Part shown: piece by piece, positions 49,855-58,617 of the stretch
Layout: the number at the start of each line of letters is the position of its first letter
How positions within the stretch are numbered: the first letter of the stretch is position 1
NCBI RefSeq assembly: GCF_003072645.1
Contig: NZ_CP028897.1
Span: 1,749,658-1,813,657, forward strand
DNA from: Dongshaea marina
GTDB taxonomy: Bacteria; Pseudomonadota; Gammaproteobacteria; Enterobacterales; Aeromonadaceae
Direction of reading: 5' to 3'
Length of the DNA: 64,000 nt
The notes under the pieces: model-generated
What the model saw: only the letters and a program-made list of their open reading frames with translations
Told to the model about the DNA's origin: nothing
Database searches by the model: none
Program-made: the position numbers and the translations under genes

Positions 49855-51243
49855 GTGACCGCAAACTCTTTTTCATCCCTTGGGCTGCGCCAGGAGCTGC
49901 TGGGTAACCTTGAAACCCTGGATTACCAGAGCATGACGCCAATTCAGGCCGAAACCCTGCCGCTGATCCTGGATGGGCTGGATGTGATTGGCCAGGGAAA
50001 AACCGGCTCGGGTAAGACGGCGGCGTTTGCCCTGGGGTTACTGCAGAAGCTGGACGTGAAGCAGTATCAGACTCAGTCTTTGGTGTTGTGTCCGACCCGT
50101 GAGCTTGCCGATCAGGTGGCGAAAGAGATCCGCAAACTGGCGCGCGCCATCCCCAACATCAAGGTACTCACCCTGTGTGGCGGGATGTCAATGGGCCACC
50201 AGATAAGCTCCCTGCAGCATGGGGCCCATATCCTGGTGGGAACGCCGGGGCGGGTGATGGATCATCTGCGAAAGCGTACCCTGACCCTGAATCATCTCAA
50301 CACTCTGGTTTTGGATGAGGCGGACCGGATGCTGGATATGGGGTTTGAGGAGTCACTCAATAAGATAGTGCGCCAGCTTCCAAAGAATCGTCAGACCCTG
50401 TTGTTTAGCGCAACCTATCCCGAATCAATCCAGTCGATGGCCGAACGGGTGATGCATAAGCCTGAGATGGTTCAGGTGGCCTCGACCCATGATGAGAGCA
50501 GTATTCAAGAATATTTCTATAAGGTGCGGGATCGCGAGCAGCGGATGATCGCGGTGCGGCTTATTTTACAAAAGTTTCGCCCCCAGAGCAGTGTGGTGTT
50601 CTGTAATACCAAGCGCGAGACCCAGGAGCTTGCTGAAGAGCTGGCTGAGCATGGCTTTAGCGCCGTTGCGCTGCACGGGGATCTGGAGCAAAAAGAGCGC
50701 TCACAGATCCTGGTACGTTTTGCCAACCGAAGCGCTTCTGTGCTGGTTGCGACCGATGTTGCCTCCCGCGGTCTGGATATCGAGTCGGTGGATGCGGTAA
50801 TCAACTTCCAGCTGGCTTATGATCCCGAGGTACATGTGCATCGTATCGGTCGTACCGGCCGCGCCGGCAGCAGTGGTACGGCGCACTCCCTGTATGGAGA
50901 TCGGGATGGCCAGAAGCTGGTGTTACTGGAGGACTACCTTGGCCGGACGATCCAGAACAGTGCTTTGCCTTCCCAGAACCTTTTGAATCGACCCAGCTTG
51001 TGCCCGCCGATGGCCACCCTGCGCATCGATGGGGTAAAGAAGCAGAAGATCCGCGCCGGAGATATCCTGGGGGCCCTGACCGGGGAGGATGGGATCACAG
51101 GTAAAGAGGTGGGTAAAATCGATCTGTTTGAATATTGCGCCTATGTGGCGGTCAAGCGTGATGTGGTCAAACCCGCCCTGAAAAAGCTCAGTAGCGGTAA
51201 GATCAAGGGGCGGACATTCAGGGTACGCCAGATCCGCCGCTAG
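49855..51243 (+). CDS. dbpA: ATP-dependent RNA helicase DbpA
   Basis: 462-residue DEAD-box helicase that remodels the 50S precursor at hairpin 92 of 23S rRNA. Motifs in order: Q-motif MTPIQAETLP, GQGKTGSGKT, PTRELADQV, GTPGRV, DEADRMLDMGF, SAT, DVASRGLD, HRIGRTGRAG. The C-terminal RNA-binding domain (ATLRIDGVKKQKIRAGDILGALTGEDGI to KIKGRTFRVRQI) is the DbpA-specific RRM-like domain that distinguishes it from RhlE or SrmB. GTG 49855 fits the family start; the longer frame would begin inside the ybiT terminator. Confidence 0.95.
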   Translation: MTANSFSSLGLRQELLGNLETLDYQSMTPIQAETLPLILDGLDVIGQGKTGSGKTAAFALGLLQKLDVKQYQTQSLVLCPTRELADQVAKEIRKLARAIPNIKVLTLCGGMSMGHQISSLQHGAHILVGTPGRVMDHLRKRTLTLNHLNTLVLDEADRMLDMGFEESLNKIVRQLPKNRQTLLFSATYPESIQSMAERVMHKPEMVQVASTHDESSIQEYFYKVRDREQRMIAVRLILQKFRPQSSVVFCNTKRETQELAEELAEHGFSAVALHGDLEQKERSQILVRFANRSASVLVATDVASRGLDIESVDAVINFQLAYDPEVHVHRIGRTGRAGSSGTAHSLYGDRDGQKLVLLEDYLGRTIQNSALPSQNLLNRPSLCPPMATLRIDGVKKQKIRAGDILGALTGEDGITGKEVGKIDLFEYCAYVAVKRDVVKPALKKLSSGKIKGRTFRVRQIRR

Positions 51244-51256
51244 CCCGGGATCCTAT

Positions 51257-51270
51257 GCACAAGGATGTGC
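51257..51270. repeat. Small hairpin with AGGA loop
   Basis: GCACA-AGGA-TGTGC, with CTAT/ATAG further out. It is an isolated member of the window's small-hairpin family, 13 bp after the dbpA stop, where it may act as a transcript end. Confidence 0.5.
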
Positions 51271-51426
51271 TATAGCATCACCACGCTCACTCTCTTCTCT
51301 TCCTCTATTCCACTGAAGTTCTATTCATCGGTTTGACCCAAGCCGCGCCCATCAAGACACAGTGCTGACTTCTTATCCTTTTGTGACAGCGAGGGAGGCT
51401 TTGAGCTTGTTTATTCGTCTGCGAGC

Positions 51427-52311
51427 CTAGCAAGGCTTGAGCAGAAACGAGCGGACAGCGCTGGCAACCGCATCAACTGAACCAGGCTCCAGGTGAAAAT
51501 GATGGCTACCGGGAAGCTGCTCTATCTCAATATTGGAGCTGTAGTTGAGTAGCGATTTAGTTTGCTCGGCGAGACCCACAGCTCCTTTCGTTGCAATTAA
51601 CAGCTGGCTTGGGCAGGTGATGGCTTCGATAAAGGCCTCGATCTGAGGCTGGGAGAGCTTAAACTGTGAGGCATGGTTGAGGCGTGGATCGTGAGCCCAG
51701 TGATATCCCTTGGGGCTACGTCTCACTCCTCTAGCCATGAGATGCATTGCGGCATGTACTGACAGGGGATAGCGCCCGCTGCGTCTCACCTGAATAAATG
51801 GATCCAGGTCCGTGCAGATCCGGTGGGGTTTGATGGGCTTTAGGCTATCCTCTGTGGCCCGGGCTAGCTGTTGCGGCGCTTCTTCCTCCGGGATTGGCGC
51901 GGGCATAAATCCATCGAGCAGAACCAGTTTGGCGACAAGCTGAGGCTTGATCGCTGCAAGGAGGGCGGCAACGATCGCCCCCCTGGAGTGGCCCAGCAGA
52001 TAAAACCGATCCCAGTTCATCTGCTGGCTGATAGTGATGATGCCGCTGATATCATCCCAAACGTTGTATGAGGCATCTGCAGAGCGATGGTCGCTTTTGC
52101 CGTGACCCTGAAGATCAAGGGCAAGCAGGGAATACTCTGCAAGTCTTGGGGCGAGCTCGGTAAAAGAGCCTGAATTATCCAAAAAGCCATGCAGGGCGAT
52201 AATGGGAAGAGCTGCTTCATTGGTTGTCAAAATTTTAGGATGCCATAGCTGAGCCGCTACGCTCTTTCCCTGTACCTCAAATTGCTTCTCTTCTACCACA
52301 GGCTTCACCAT
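51427..52311 (-). CDS. Alpha/beta-hydrolase, probable esterase
   Basis: 294 residues. The alpha/beta-hydrolase core has the HGFLDNSGSF oxyanion-hole region (about 41-50), nucleophile elbow GHSRGA (Ser in the motif near residue 108), and a late His in LPGSHHFHLEPG. No signal peptide, so cytoplasmic. Substrate unknown; related proteins include MhpC- and serine-esterase-like hydrolases. Between dbpA (convergent) and a MITE, about 550 bp from the Fur-box operon. Confidence 0.85.
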   Translation of the reverse strand: MVKPVVEEKQFEVQGKSVAAQLWHPKILTTNEAALPIIALHGFLDNSGSFTELAPRLAEYSLLALDLQGHGKSDHRSADASYNVWDDISGIITISQQMNWDRFYLLGHSRGAIVAALLAAIKPQLVAKLVLLDGFMPAPIPEEEAPQQLARATEDSLKPIKPHRICTDLDPFIQVRRSGRYPLSVHAAMHLMARGVRRSPKGYHWAHDPRLNHASQFKLSQPQIEAFIEAITCPSQLLIATKGAVGLAEQTKSLLNYSSNIEIEQLPGSHHFHLEPGSVDAVASAVRSFLLKPC

Positions 52312-52431
52312 GTTGGAGTCATAACAACAGATTTTAGAATAAAGGCTGCATTGTAGGCCAAGACGTTGAGAGTGTCGCTGTTCATCGAGTGGCTTATGAA
52401 TGTTACTTTGCTGAATCCCCCCCTTGACCTT

Positions 52432-52595
52432 CTAAATAACTGTTCCAAATAGTAGATCACTTGGGCTTCGGCTGAGCTGTGCTCAGGCTGACCCTCTGTG
52501 TCAGGGATGACGCAGCGGAGCTTCCATGGATGGATTAACAGCGTGTCTGCAGGCACAACTCGGTTGATGTAGCAGTATTAGGAGCAGCTATTTAG
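52432..52595. mobile_element. 164-bp MITE, copy 1
   Basis: Terminal inverted repeats CTAAATAACTGTTCC and GGAGCAGCTATTTAG match at 13 of 15 positions. It shares its whole length with copy 2 at 55031-55194, including CTTCCATGGATGGATT and TGATGTAGCAGTA-like blocks. It contains mini-hairpins with GGGA and TGGA loops. It encodes nothing. No target duplication is obvious. Confidence 0.85.
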
Positions 52596-52783
52596 TCACA
52601 GAAAGCTTTAGAGTGATCATCCCGAAGCTCTGAGCGGGAGATTAAGATGAGAGATGTTTGATCCTGGCTTTGATTATTATTCTGTTGATCCGCCGATTCA
52701 GGGACAAACCTAAAGAGGTTAGGGGAGAATAATGAGAGCGAATATCGGTGTCGTGATTTTCCAGGGATAAAGGTGAGTAAATT
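52596..52783. other. Upstream region of the Fur-box operon
   Basis: Short gene-free stretch between the MITE and the Fur palindrome. Promoter elements are not clearly separable. Confidence 0.35.
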
Positions 52784-52828
52784 CAGGGCTTGCAATGATA
52801 ATGAGAGTCATTATCATTGCAAGCCCTG
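52784..52828. promoter_or_regulatory. Fur box within a perfect 45-bp palindrome
   Basis: The core GATAATGAGAGTCATTATC (52797-52815) matches the 19-bp Fur consensus GATAATGATAATCATTATC at 17 positions. It is the centre of a perfect inverted repeat with 21-bp arms (CAGGGCTTGCAATG... outward) and a 3-nt GAG spacer. It lies 35 bp upstream of the opine dehydrogenase start. Iron-dependent repression of the two-gene operon is inferred. It could also act as a strong RNA hairpin. Confidence 0.88.
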
Positions 52829-52863
52829 TGATTAAGGTTCTATTTATCAGTAAAGGAAGACAC

Positions 52864-53987
52864 ATGAAAATAACGGTTATTGGCTGTGGCCATGGTGGCC
52901 AGGCACTCGCAGCACATCTCTCATTATTAGACCACCAGGTGACTCTCTATGCAGATGAAAAACATCCCGGGTATCTGCACCAAATAAAAGACAGGCAAAT
53001 TACTCTTGAGGGCGCCATTGAGGGAAAGGCAAGTATCCATCGATTAACAACCAATATTAAGGATGCCGTCAGGGATGCACAGATCATCTATCTCTCACTG
53101 CCAACGGATGCCCATTTTCAGCAGTTTAAAAAAATGCTGAAGTTTCTTGATGAAGGGCAACTGGTTGTCACTTTGGCGGGAAACTACAGCTCAATCTATT
53201 TCTATCAGGAAATGGTTCGGGTGGCGAAACATAAAAAGGTTTTGCTGGCCGATCTGGCATCACTTCCTTATGCCTGCCGGACAGAGAATCCGGGCAGGGT
53301 ATATGTGATTGATGTAAAAAAAGAGGTCTCCATCGCCGCAATGCCTGCGCTTGATACCCCCGGGTGATCGATATCATGGCTGGCAGTTTTCCCTCTAAGT
53401 TGGTCGCGAGCCACAATATTCTGGAGCTGGGTTTTAACATTACCAGTGCGATTAGTCATCCAACCATCATGCTGATGAACTCCGGACGAATTGGTCATGA
53501 GAATGAAGATTTTTATTTTTATAAGGAGGGGATCAGCATTGAAAACGCCAATATCATTCGGGTATTGGATGAAGACAGGCAGAGGATAGGCCAGCTCTAT
53601 GGCTTGACCCTTCCAAGTTATCTTGAGCTTATGAATCGTTTCTATGATTTTAAGTGTGACTCCTATTATGAATTTTTTACCCGCTCTCCGGTACACAATA
53701 AATTAAAGCTCTGTCCTCCCTCAGTTGACTATCGTTACCTGTCTCAAGATGTTCCATTTATTATTTTGCCCTGGTATAACCTGGGGCTGCGGGCAGGATA
53801 TGACTCAAAGGTGATGCGATCGATCATCGAACTCTCTTCCCTGTTAAATGGGGCTGATTATTCTGCATGTGGACGCCGTCTTGCCGATCATATTTTCTCC
53901 GATATGTCCCTCGATGAGGTATCGGACTTTGTGACCTATGGTGCTGTTAGTGCGATGAAGCCAAGCAAACTGGATAAGGCATCATGA
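52864..53987 (+). CDS. Octopine/nopaline-type opine dehydrogenase (apparent frameshift)
   Basis: NAD(P)H-dependent enzyme family that reductively condenses an amino-acid amine with a 2-oxo acid. An N-terminal Rossmann motif (KITVIGCGHGGQALAAHLSL) is followed by the octopine-dehydrogenase C-terminal domain: ISHPTIMLMNSGRIGHENEDFYFYKEGIS contains the family's substrate-binding His, with the helical region RAGYDSKVMRSIIELSSLL after it. The frame breaks at five C (53357-53361). Six C gives ALDTPRVIDIMAGSFPSK and one chain of about 374 residues. Start ATG 52864 has AAGGAAG upstream. A perfect Fur box precedes it and an EamA exporter is coupled downstream, suggesting an iron-regulated opine product. 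Confidence 0.82.
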
Positions 53988-54892
53988 CTCGATATTTTTC
54001 TGGCGGGAAAGCCAGGGCGATTGTATATATCACTTTGGCTTACCTGAGTATTTCATTGATGAGTGTCTTTGTGAAAGTATCTTCGCAGACACTGCCCTCC
54101 ACTGAAGTATTATTTGCCCGATTTTTTATCGGGCTTATCTTCGTGATCCCTTTTATTGTGGCCGATAAAGCATTTAGCTTTAAGGTCACCCGGGTCCGGT
54201 TTTCCCTGCTAAGAAACCTGTCGGGCCTGGCTTCCATGCTGTTGATGTTTTATAGCCTCAAGCATATTTCAGTCTCCAGCTCTATGCTGCTGATGAATAC
54301 GGCCTCGATTTTTGTCCCGCTATTGATGTTTTTGTTGTTTGGAAGAAGAACGCAGTGGCGTGTTGTCGCCTGTACTCTGGCTGGTTTTGTTGGGGTGTTT
54401 ATTATCATCTCCCCGGCCCATTCAGCGGTGTCGAGTTTTTACCTCATACTTGGATTGGCGGCGGCCATATTTGCAGCATTTGCCTATATAGGGATCAAAG
54501 AGCTAAGCAAAGATGATTCTGCTTTAAATATCACCTTTTATTTCTACCTGATGAGCTCAATTCTGGTGCCTCTGTTCATGGGGTATGGCTGGAGGCTGCC
54601 CTCATGGTATGAGGTTTTTCTGCTATCTCTGGTGGGGGGACTGGGGTTAGCCTTTCAAATTTGCATGACTCTGGCGCTCAAGCATGCCCCTATCACCCGA
54701 ATAACGCCCTTCATCTTTACCGGGATCATTTTTTCGACTTTGCTCGATTGGGCGATCTGGAGTGTGACTCCATCACTGAGTTTCTGGATAGGTTCACTCT
54801 TTATTATTGGCTCAGTGACCACTGTCGCCGCGATGCAGGATAGGCAGGCGCAGCCTGTTTCAACTCCAGGAAGGGAGCCTGCCGTCAGGTAG
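53984..54892 (+). CDS. EamA/DMT-family exporter
   Basis: 302-residue inner-membrane protein with ten predicted helices in two EamA repeats (first ending near GVFIIISPAH, second from LILGLAAAIFAAFAYIG). The ATG overlaps the opine dehydrogenase stop by 4 bp, implying translational coupling and a shared pathway. By analogy with CntI, the EamA exporter of the pseudopaline system, it may export the opine made upstream. That role is inferred from context. Confidence 0.85.
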   Translation: MTRYFSGGKARAIVYITLAYLSISLMSVFVKVSSQTLPSTEVLFARFFIGLIFVIPFIVADKAFSFKVTRVRFSLLRNLSGLASMLLMFYSLKHISVSSSMLLMNTASIFVPLLMFLLFGRRTQWRVVACTLAGFVGVFIIISPAHSAVSSFYLILGLAAAIFAAFAYIGIKELSKDDSALNITFYFYLMSSILVPLFMGYGWRLPSWYEVFLLSLVGGLGLAFQICMTLALKHAPITRITPFIFTGIIFSTLLDWAIWSVTPSLSFWIGSLFIIGSVTTVAAMQDRQAQPVSTPGREPAVR

Positions 54893-55030
54893 AGCATTTT
54901 TAGTTTAATCAGGGGCGCTATTCACCCCTCAAATTCAAGTACAGCAGAGCAACATGGATGTGATTTGCGTGTCAGCGTTCAAAGTCGAAGCGGCTCTTAT
55001 GAGAGTGCACCTGTTTATCCGGAAAATGCT

Positions 55031-55194
55031 CTAAATAACTGTTCCAAATAGTCGATCACTTGAGGCAGCTGTTGAATTGTGAATGAGCAGACCCTCTGCG
55101 TCATGGATGACGCGGTGGAGCTTCCATGGATGGATTCATAGCGTGCCTGCCAGCACTATCAACAGATGTAGCAGTAATAGGATCAGCTATTTAG
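55031..55194. mobile_element. 164-bp MITE, copy 2
   Basis: Same length and layout as copy 1. Terminal repeats CTAAATAACTGTTCC / GGATCAGCTATTTAG. It contains GCGTCA-TGGA-TGACGC (55098-55113) and TCCA-TGGA-TGGA (55123-55134). At the first of these, copy 1 has loop GGGA and a shorter stem. Its right end supplies the stop codon of the AEC transporter on the minus strand. Confidence 0.87.
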
Positions 55195-56138
55195 AGTGCC
55201 ATCAGCCATAGGTTGATGGAGATGAAACTGAGCAAGGTGGTGGCAACCACCACAAAGGTTTGGGTTTGGGCCCCGAGCTGATACTTGTTGGCGATGATGT
55301 AGTTATGGGTTGCCGTCGGGCTGGCACACAGCAGCACCAGTGCGACGAGATAGTGATGGGGGAGCTGCATGGCAGAGCCGACCCCCAGGGCGATGGCCGG
55401 GAATAGCAAAAGCTTAAATAGGGTGATGAGGCTAATGGATGCTATGTCTTCACTGCTTTTCCAGTGCTTGAGGTGGTGAGCGCAGGAGATCCCAAGGGCA
55501 AAAAGGGCAACCGGTGCCGATGTGGCCCCCATAAAGTGCATGAATTTCGTGAGCTGAGCGTTGAGGGGGATGGCCAGGGAGCCCGCGATAAAACCCAGCA
55601 GGGAGGAGGCGATAATCGGATTGGTACACAGCACCTTCGCGGTGCGTTTGATGATAAACAGCAGGCTACTGCCCTGGGGCACTTTGTGACTCGTGGTGAT
55701 GACGATTTCAATCACCAAAATCGTCAGGGTAAAGAAGATGATGTTCTGGATAGCCATCAGTGGAATGGCCAGTACCGGGGAGACAAACACCAGCATGAAC
55801 AGTGGGATGGTAAAGTAGGCCCCATCGACCTGGCTCACCGCAATTGAGCTCATAATGCTCTCGGCCAGGCTTTTTTTCATCACCTTAAAGCTTATCAGCA
55901 GGAGCAAACCTATGATGATCAGCATGGAGATGATATAGGCCAGAGAGTATTGAAACTCCTGAACACTGAAGTGACTGTGATAGCAGCTTAAGAATAGGGC
56001 AATGGGTAGAGCGATATAAAACACAAAGTGGATCAGAGTCAGATCCGAACCTTTTTTAAATATTTTGCTGTGGCCCATGATGAACCCAAGAAAGATGGCC
56101 AAGAATAGTACCGATGTGGTTGCAAATACCTTTTCCAT
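55191..56138 (-). CDS. AEC-family (auxin efflux carrier-like) transporter
   Basis: 315-residue membrane protein with ten helices in two five-helix halves. Family text includes GFIMGHSKIFKKGSDLTLIHFVFYIALPIALF at the N-terminus and CASPTATHNYIIANKYQ in helix 9, close to the signature of MdcF/YfdV-like carriers for organic anions. The last codons (Met-Ala-Leu) and the TAA fall at or in the MITE end, so the original C-terminus may have been altered. Substrate unknown. Confidence 0.86.
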   Translation of the reverse strand: MEKVFATTSVLFLAIFLGFIMGHSKIFKKGSDLTLIHFVFYIALPIALFLSCYHSHFSVQEFQYSLAYIISMLIIIGLLLLISFKVMKKSLAESIMSSIAVSQVDGAYFTIPLFMLVFVSPVLAIPLMAIQNIIFFTLTILVIEIVITTSHKVPQGSSLLFIIKRTAKVLCTNPIIASSLLGFIAGSLAIPLNAQLTKFMHFMGATSAPVALFALGISCAHHLKHWKSSEDIASISLITLFKLLLFPAIALGVGSAMQLPHHYLVALVLLCASPTATHNYIIANKYQLGAQTQTFVVVATTLLSFISINLWLMAL

Positions 56139-56333
56139 AAGGATCCCTGTTGGTGGTGAGCGGGGTTGAGCCCTGTAATATTCAAGGCTGGTTATGAAGA
56201 AAGCCGCTGAAGTGATAAGACTTTTAAGTAAAAGAGCGAATGAGTGTAAGGGGGAAAATGGCTGTTAACAATTATTTAACCTTGGAACTGCGACTTAAGT
56301 CACTTGGGCAGCGGGAAGGAAAGCAAGATAAGC
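56139..56333. other. Gap between divergent halves
   Basis: Short stretch upstream of the AEC gene and downstream of the DUF2071 gene. It should contain the AEC promoter. No distinct element seen. Confidence 0.3.
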
Positions 56334-57137
56334 CTAAAAGCCAGGGGATTCTTTGACGACACTGGGAGGAAGGTAAATTGTAAATTCTGTCATAGGGCAG
56401 ATCAGTACGCTGTGGGCATCCTGTTGCTCCTGTGGGCTAACCAGACCCATGTTTGATAATAACCCAAAGTTTGCGCACTCAAGCCTCGCTGCCTGTACCG
56501 GTATTTTGTCATGCCACACACGATAGGAGCCAAGTTGTCCATCACGTCTTCGATAGAACCCGGTAAGAGGATGGGTTAGGAAAGCAAGGGCCGTTTCATC
56601 ATCTGCAAAGCCGCTCAGACAGAGTTTGGAGGCTGGGACCTGACTCAGGGAAACAGACGCAGGTGCCCACTGAGAGTGAGTATGCATCTGATATTTTGTA
56701 TAGCGATTTTCCTGATCGCAATATTCACAATCAAAATGAATTTTTCCGCGATACCAGGGCAGCTTCCAGAGGTACTTAGGGAGGGGCAAGGTCCATGAGT
56801 CAAGAGTGGTCCCAAGAAACCAGACACAGTGCTCTGCTGTTTGGGTATCCTTAACATAGATGCGGTAGTTGGTTTGGCCCATGGTAAATTTGGGGAAGGG
56901 GTAGACCGCAGAGGTAAAATCGATATCGATAAAGGGGACTACAGAGAGTAACGCAAGCTCTTGCCCCGAGATGTTGATGAGGTCCGGGGCAAAGCGTGGC
57001 GGGATCAGGGGAGCAATCCGCTTGGGATCGATGGCATAGCTGATGATCGCAAAGTGCTGCAATTTACACTCAACATCAATCCCTTTCGGCGGGGTTTTTG
57101 CTTGTAATAGGGTCTCGAACCTGAGCCTGGGTTGCAT
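56334..57137 (-). CDS. DUF2071 (YqjF-like) protein
   Basis: 267 residues from ATG 57137 (MQPRLRFETLLQAK), which has GAGG 5 nt upstream; a GTG at 57155 is an alternative. The fold family is YqjF/DUF2071, distantly like acetoacetate decarboxylase: FAIISYAIDPKRIAPLIPPRFAPD at the N-terminus and NYRIYV with a Trp-rich middle. Function unknown. It lies 40 bp downstream of the repaired glgC end on the same strand and may be co-transcribed. Confidence 0.75.
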   Translation of the reverse strand: MQPRLRFETLLQAKTPPKGIDVECKLQHFAIISYAIDPKRIAPLIPPRFAPDLINISGQELALLSVVPFIDIDFTSAVYPFPKFTMGQTNYRIYVKDTQTAEHCVWFLGTTLDSWTLPLPKYLWKLPWYRGKIHFDCEYCDQENRYTKYQMHTHSQWAPASVSLSQVPASKLCLSGFADDETALAFLTHPLTGFYRRRDGQLGSYRVWHDKIPVQAARLECANFGLLSNMGLVSPQEQQDAHSVLICPMTEFTIYLPPSVVKESPGF

Positions 57138-57176
57138 TGTCTCCTCGCTGGCCACTCCTATTGAGTGCAGGCCTGG

Positions 57177-58408
57177 CTATTTACTCACTACTACGATGCC
57201 GGATTCGGTGACCGTATGACCATTAGCCCTGTCTTGAGCGTGGTCGTAACCTATTGTGCTGTTATCAGCAATGGTGACCCTTCATTGATGATTGCGCGCC
57301 TAAGTTTGGCATTTCGGCCTATGGTAACGTCTTCGGCGAGGATCGAGTCCTCCACCAGGCTATAGCTGTGCACCTTGCAGCGGGGTCCAAGGATCGAGCG
57401 GCGAACCTTGCCACCACTGATGATACAGCCTCCGCACACGTAAGAGTCCAGGCTTTGCCCCCGTCTATGGTCATCATCAAAAACTGTCTTGGCTGGAGGA
57501 TCATTGCTGAAGCTGGAGTAAACCGGCCAGTGGTAGTTGTAAAGATTCAGGTGGGGTGAGACGTCAATCAGATCCATGTTGGCTTCATAGTAGGAGTCAA
57601 TGGTTCCGACATCCTTCCAATAGCCCTTCTCTTCGGGCTGCATTCCAGGAATGATATTTTCGTTAAAGTTATAGGCGAACACCCGGTCACTCTGTCCCAG
57701 CATCATGGGGATCACATGCATGCCAAAATCCAGATCCTGATGGTGCTTTTTACCCATCTTGAGGATAGCGATCAGCTTCTCCCTGGAGAAGATGTAGTTC
57801 CCCATGGAGGCCAGGCAGGTATTGCGACCCGGTATAGTTGCGGGATTTTTGGGCTTTTCGGTAAACTCGGTCACCCGGGCCTCTTCATCAACGGAGAGAA
57901 CTCCAAAGCGGCTTGCCTCATCTTTACTGACCTCAAGGGCCGCGATCGTAATATCGGCCTGACTGTGAGTGTGGGCATCGATCATCTGGCGTATATCCAT
58001 CTTATAGATATGATCGCCACCAAAGACCGCGACATAATCGGCATCGGAGCACTCAATAAAGCGCAGATAGTGATTGATTGCATCTGCGGTGCCCTGGAAC
58101 CAGGCCTCACTTTCACTGCTGGTTTCAGGCGAGATGGCATCAAAAAATTCATTCATCCCGGTTCTTCGTCCCCAGGAGTCCCGAATATGTTTATTCAGGG
58201 AGTAGGAACGATACTGGGTCAGAATATAGACATTCTTGATGTTGGAATTGAAAAAATTACTGAGGACAAAATCGATGATCTTGTATTGCCCCCCAAAGGC
58301 GACACAAGGCTTTGATTTGTGCAGGGTGAGAGGACTGAGGCGGGATCCTTTACCGCCGGCCAGCACCATGGCGAACGTCTTTTTGGGGACGGGAGGGTGA
58401 GCTGTCAT
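57177..58408 (-). CDS. glgC: Glucose-1-phosphate adenylyltransferase (apparent frameshift)
   Basis: Makes ADP-glucose for glycogen synthesis. N-terminal nucleotidyltransferase motif VLAGGKGSRLSPLTLHKSKPCVAFGG (about residues 15-40), FQGTADAINHYL, GGDHIYKMDIRQM and the Glc-1-P loop EFTEKPKNP, then a left-handed beta-helix (SYVCGGCIISGGKVRRSILGPRC). The annotated frame ends at RAIINEGSPLL, but one extra G at the GGG complementary to 57278-57280 gives EGVTIADNSTIGYDHAQDRANGHTVTESGIVVVSK and stop at 57177, the normal GlgC ending, about 410 residues. No other glg gene is adjacent. Confidence 0.92.
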
Positions 58409-58617
58409 AACTTCTCTCCATGTGTGAGAGCTCTGAAAGCCTGAGCAAGCAGCGCCGAAATTAAGTCACTCCTTTGATGCTAGCTAATTTTGTGGATCAA
58501 ATACCAGTAGAACCCGGCATTTGTCGAATAAAGATTAACCTTGATCAATTCAATCGGGCTAAGATAGACAGATCGAAGCAGGGGGAGTACCACCTTCGTT
58601 AATGGATCTGAGCCAGG

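Noticed and set aside
52305-52556. 83-residue frame opposite the MITE
   Set aside because: Lies mostly in MITE sequence, with a related but altered frame in the second MITE; not a protein.
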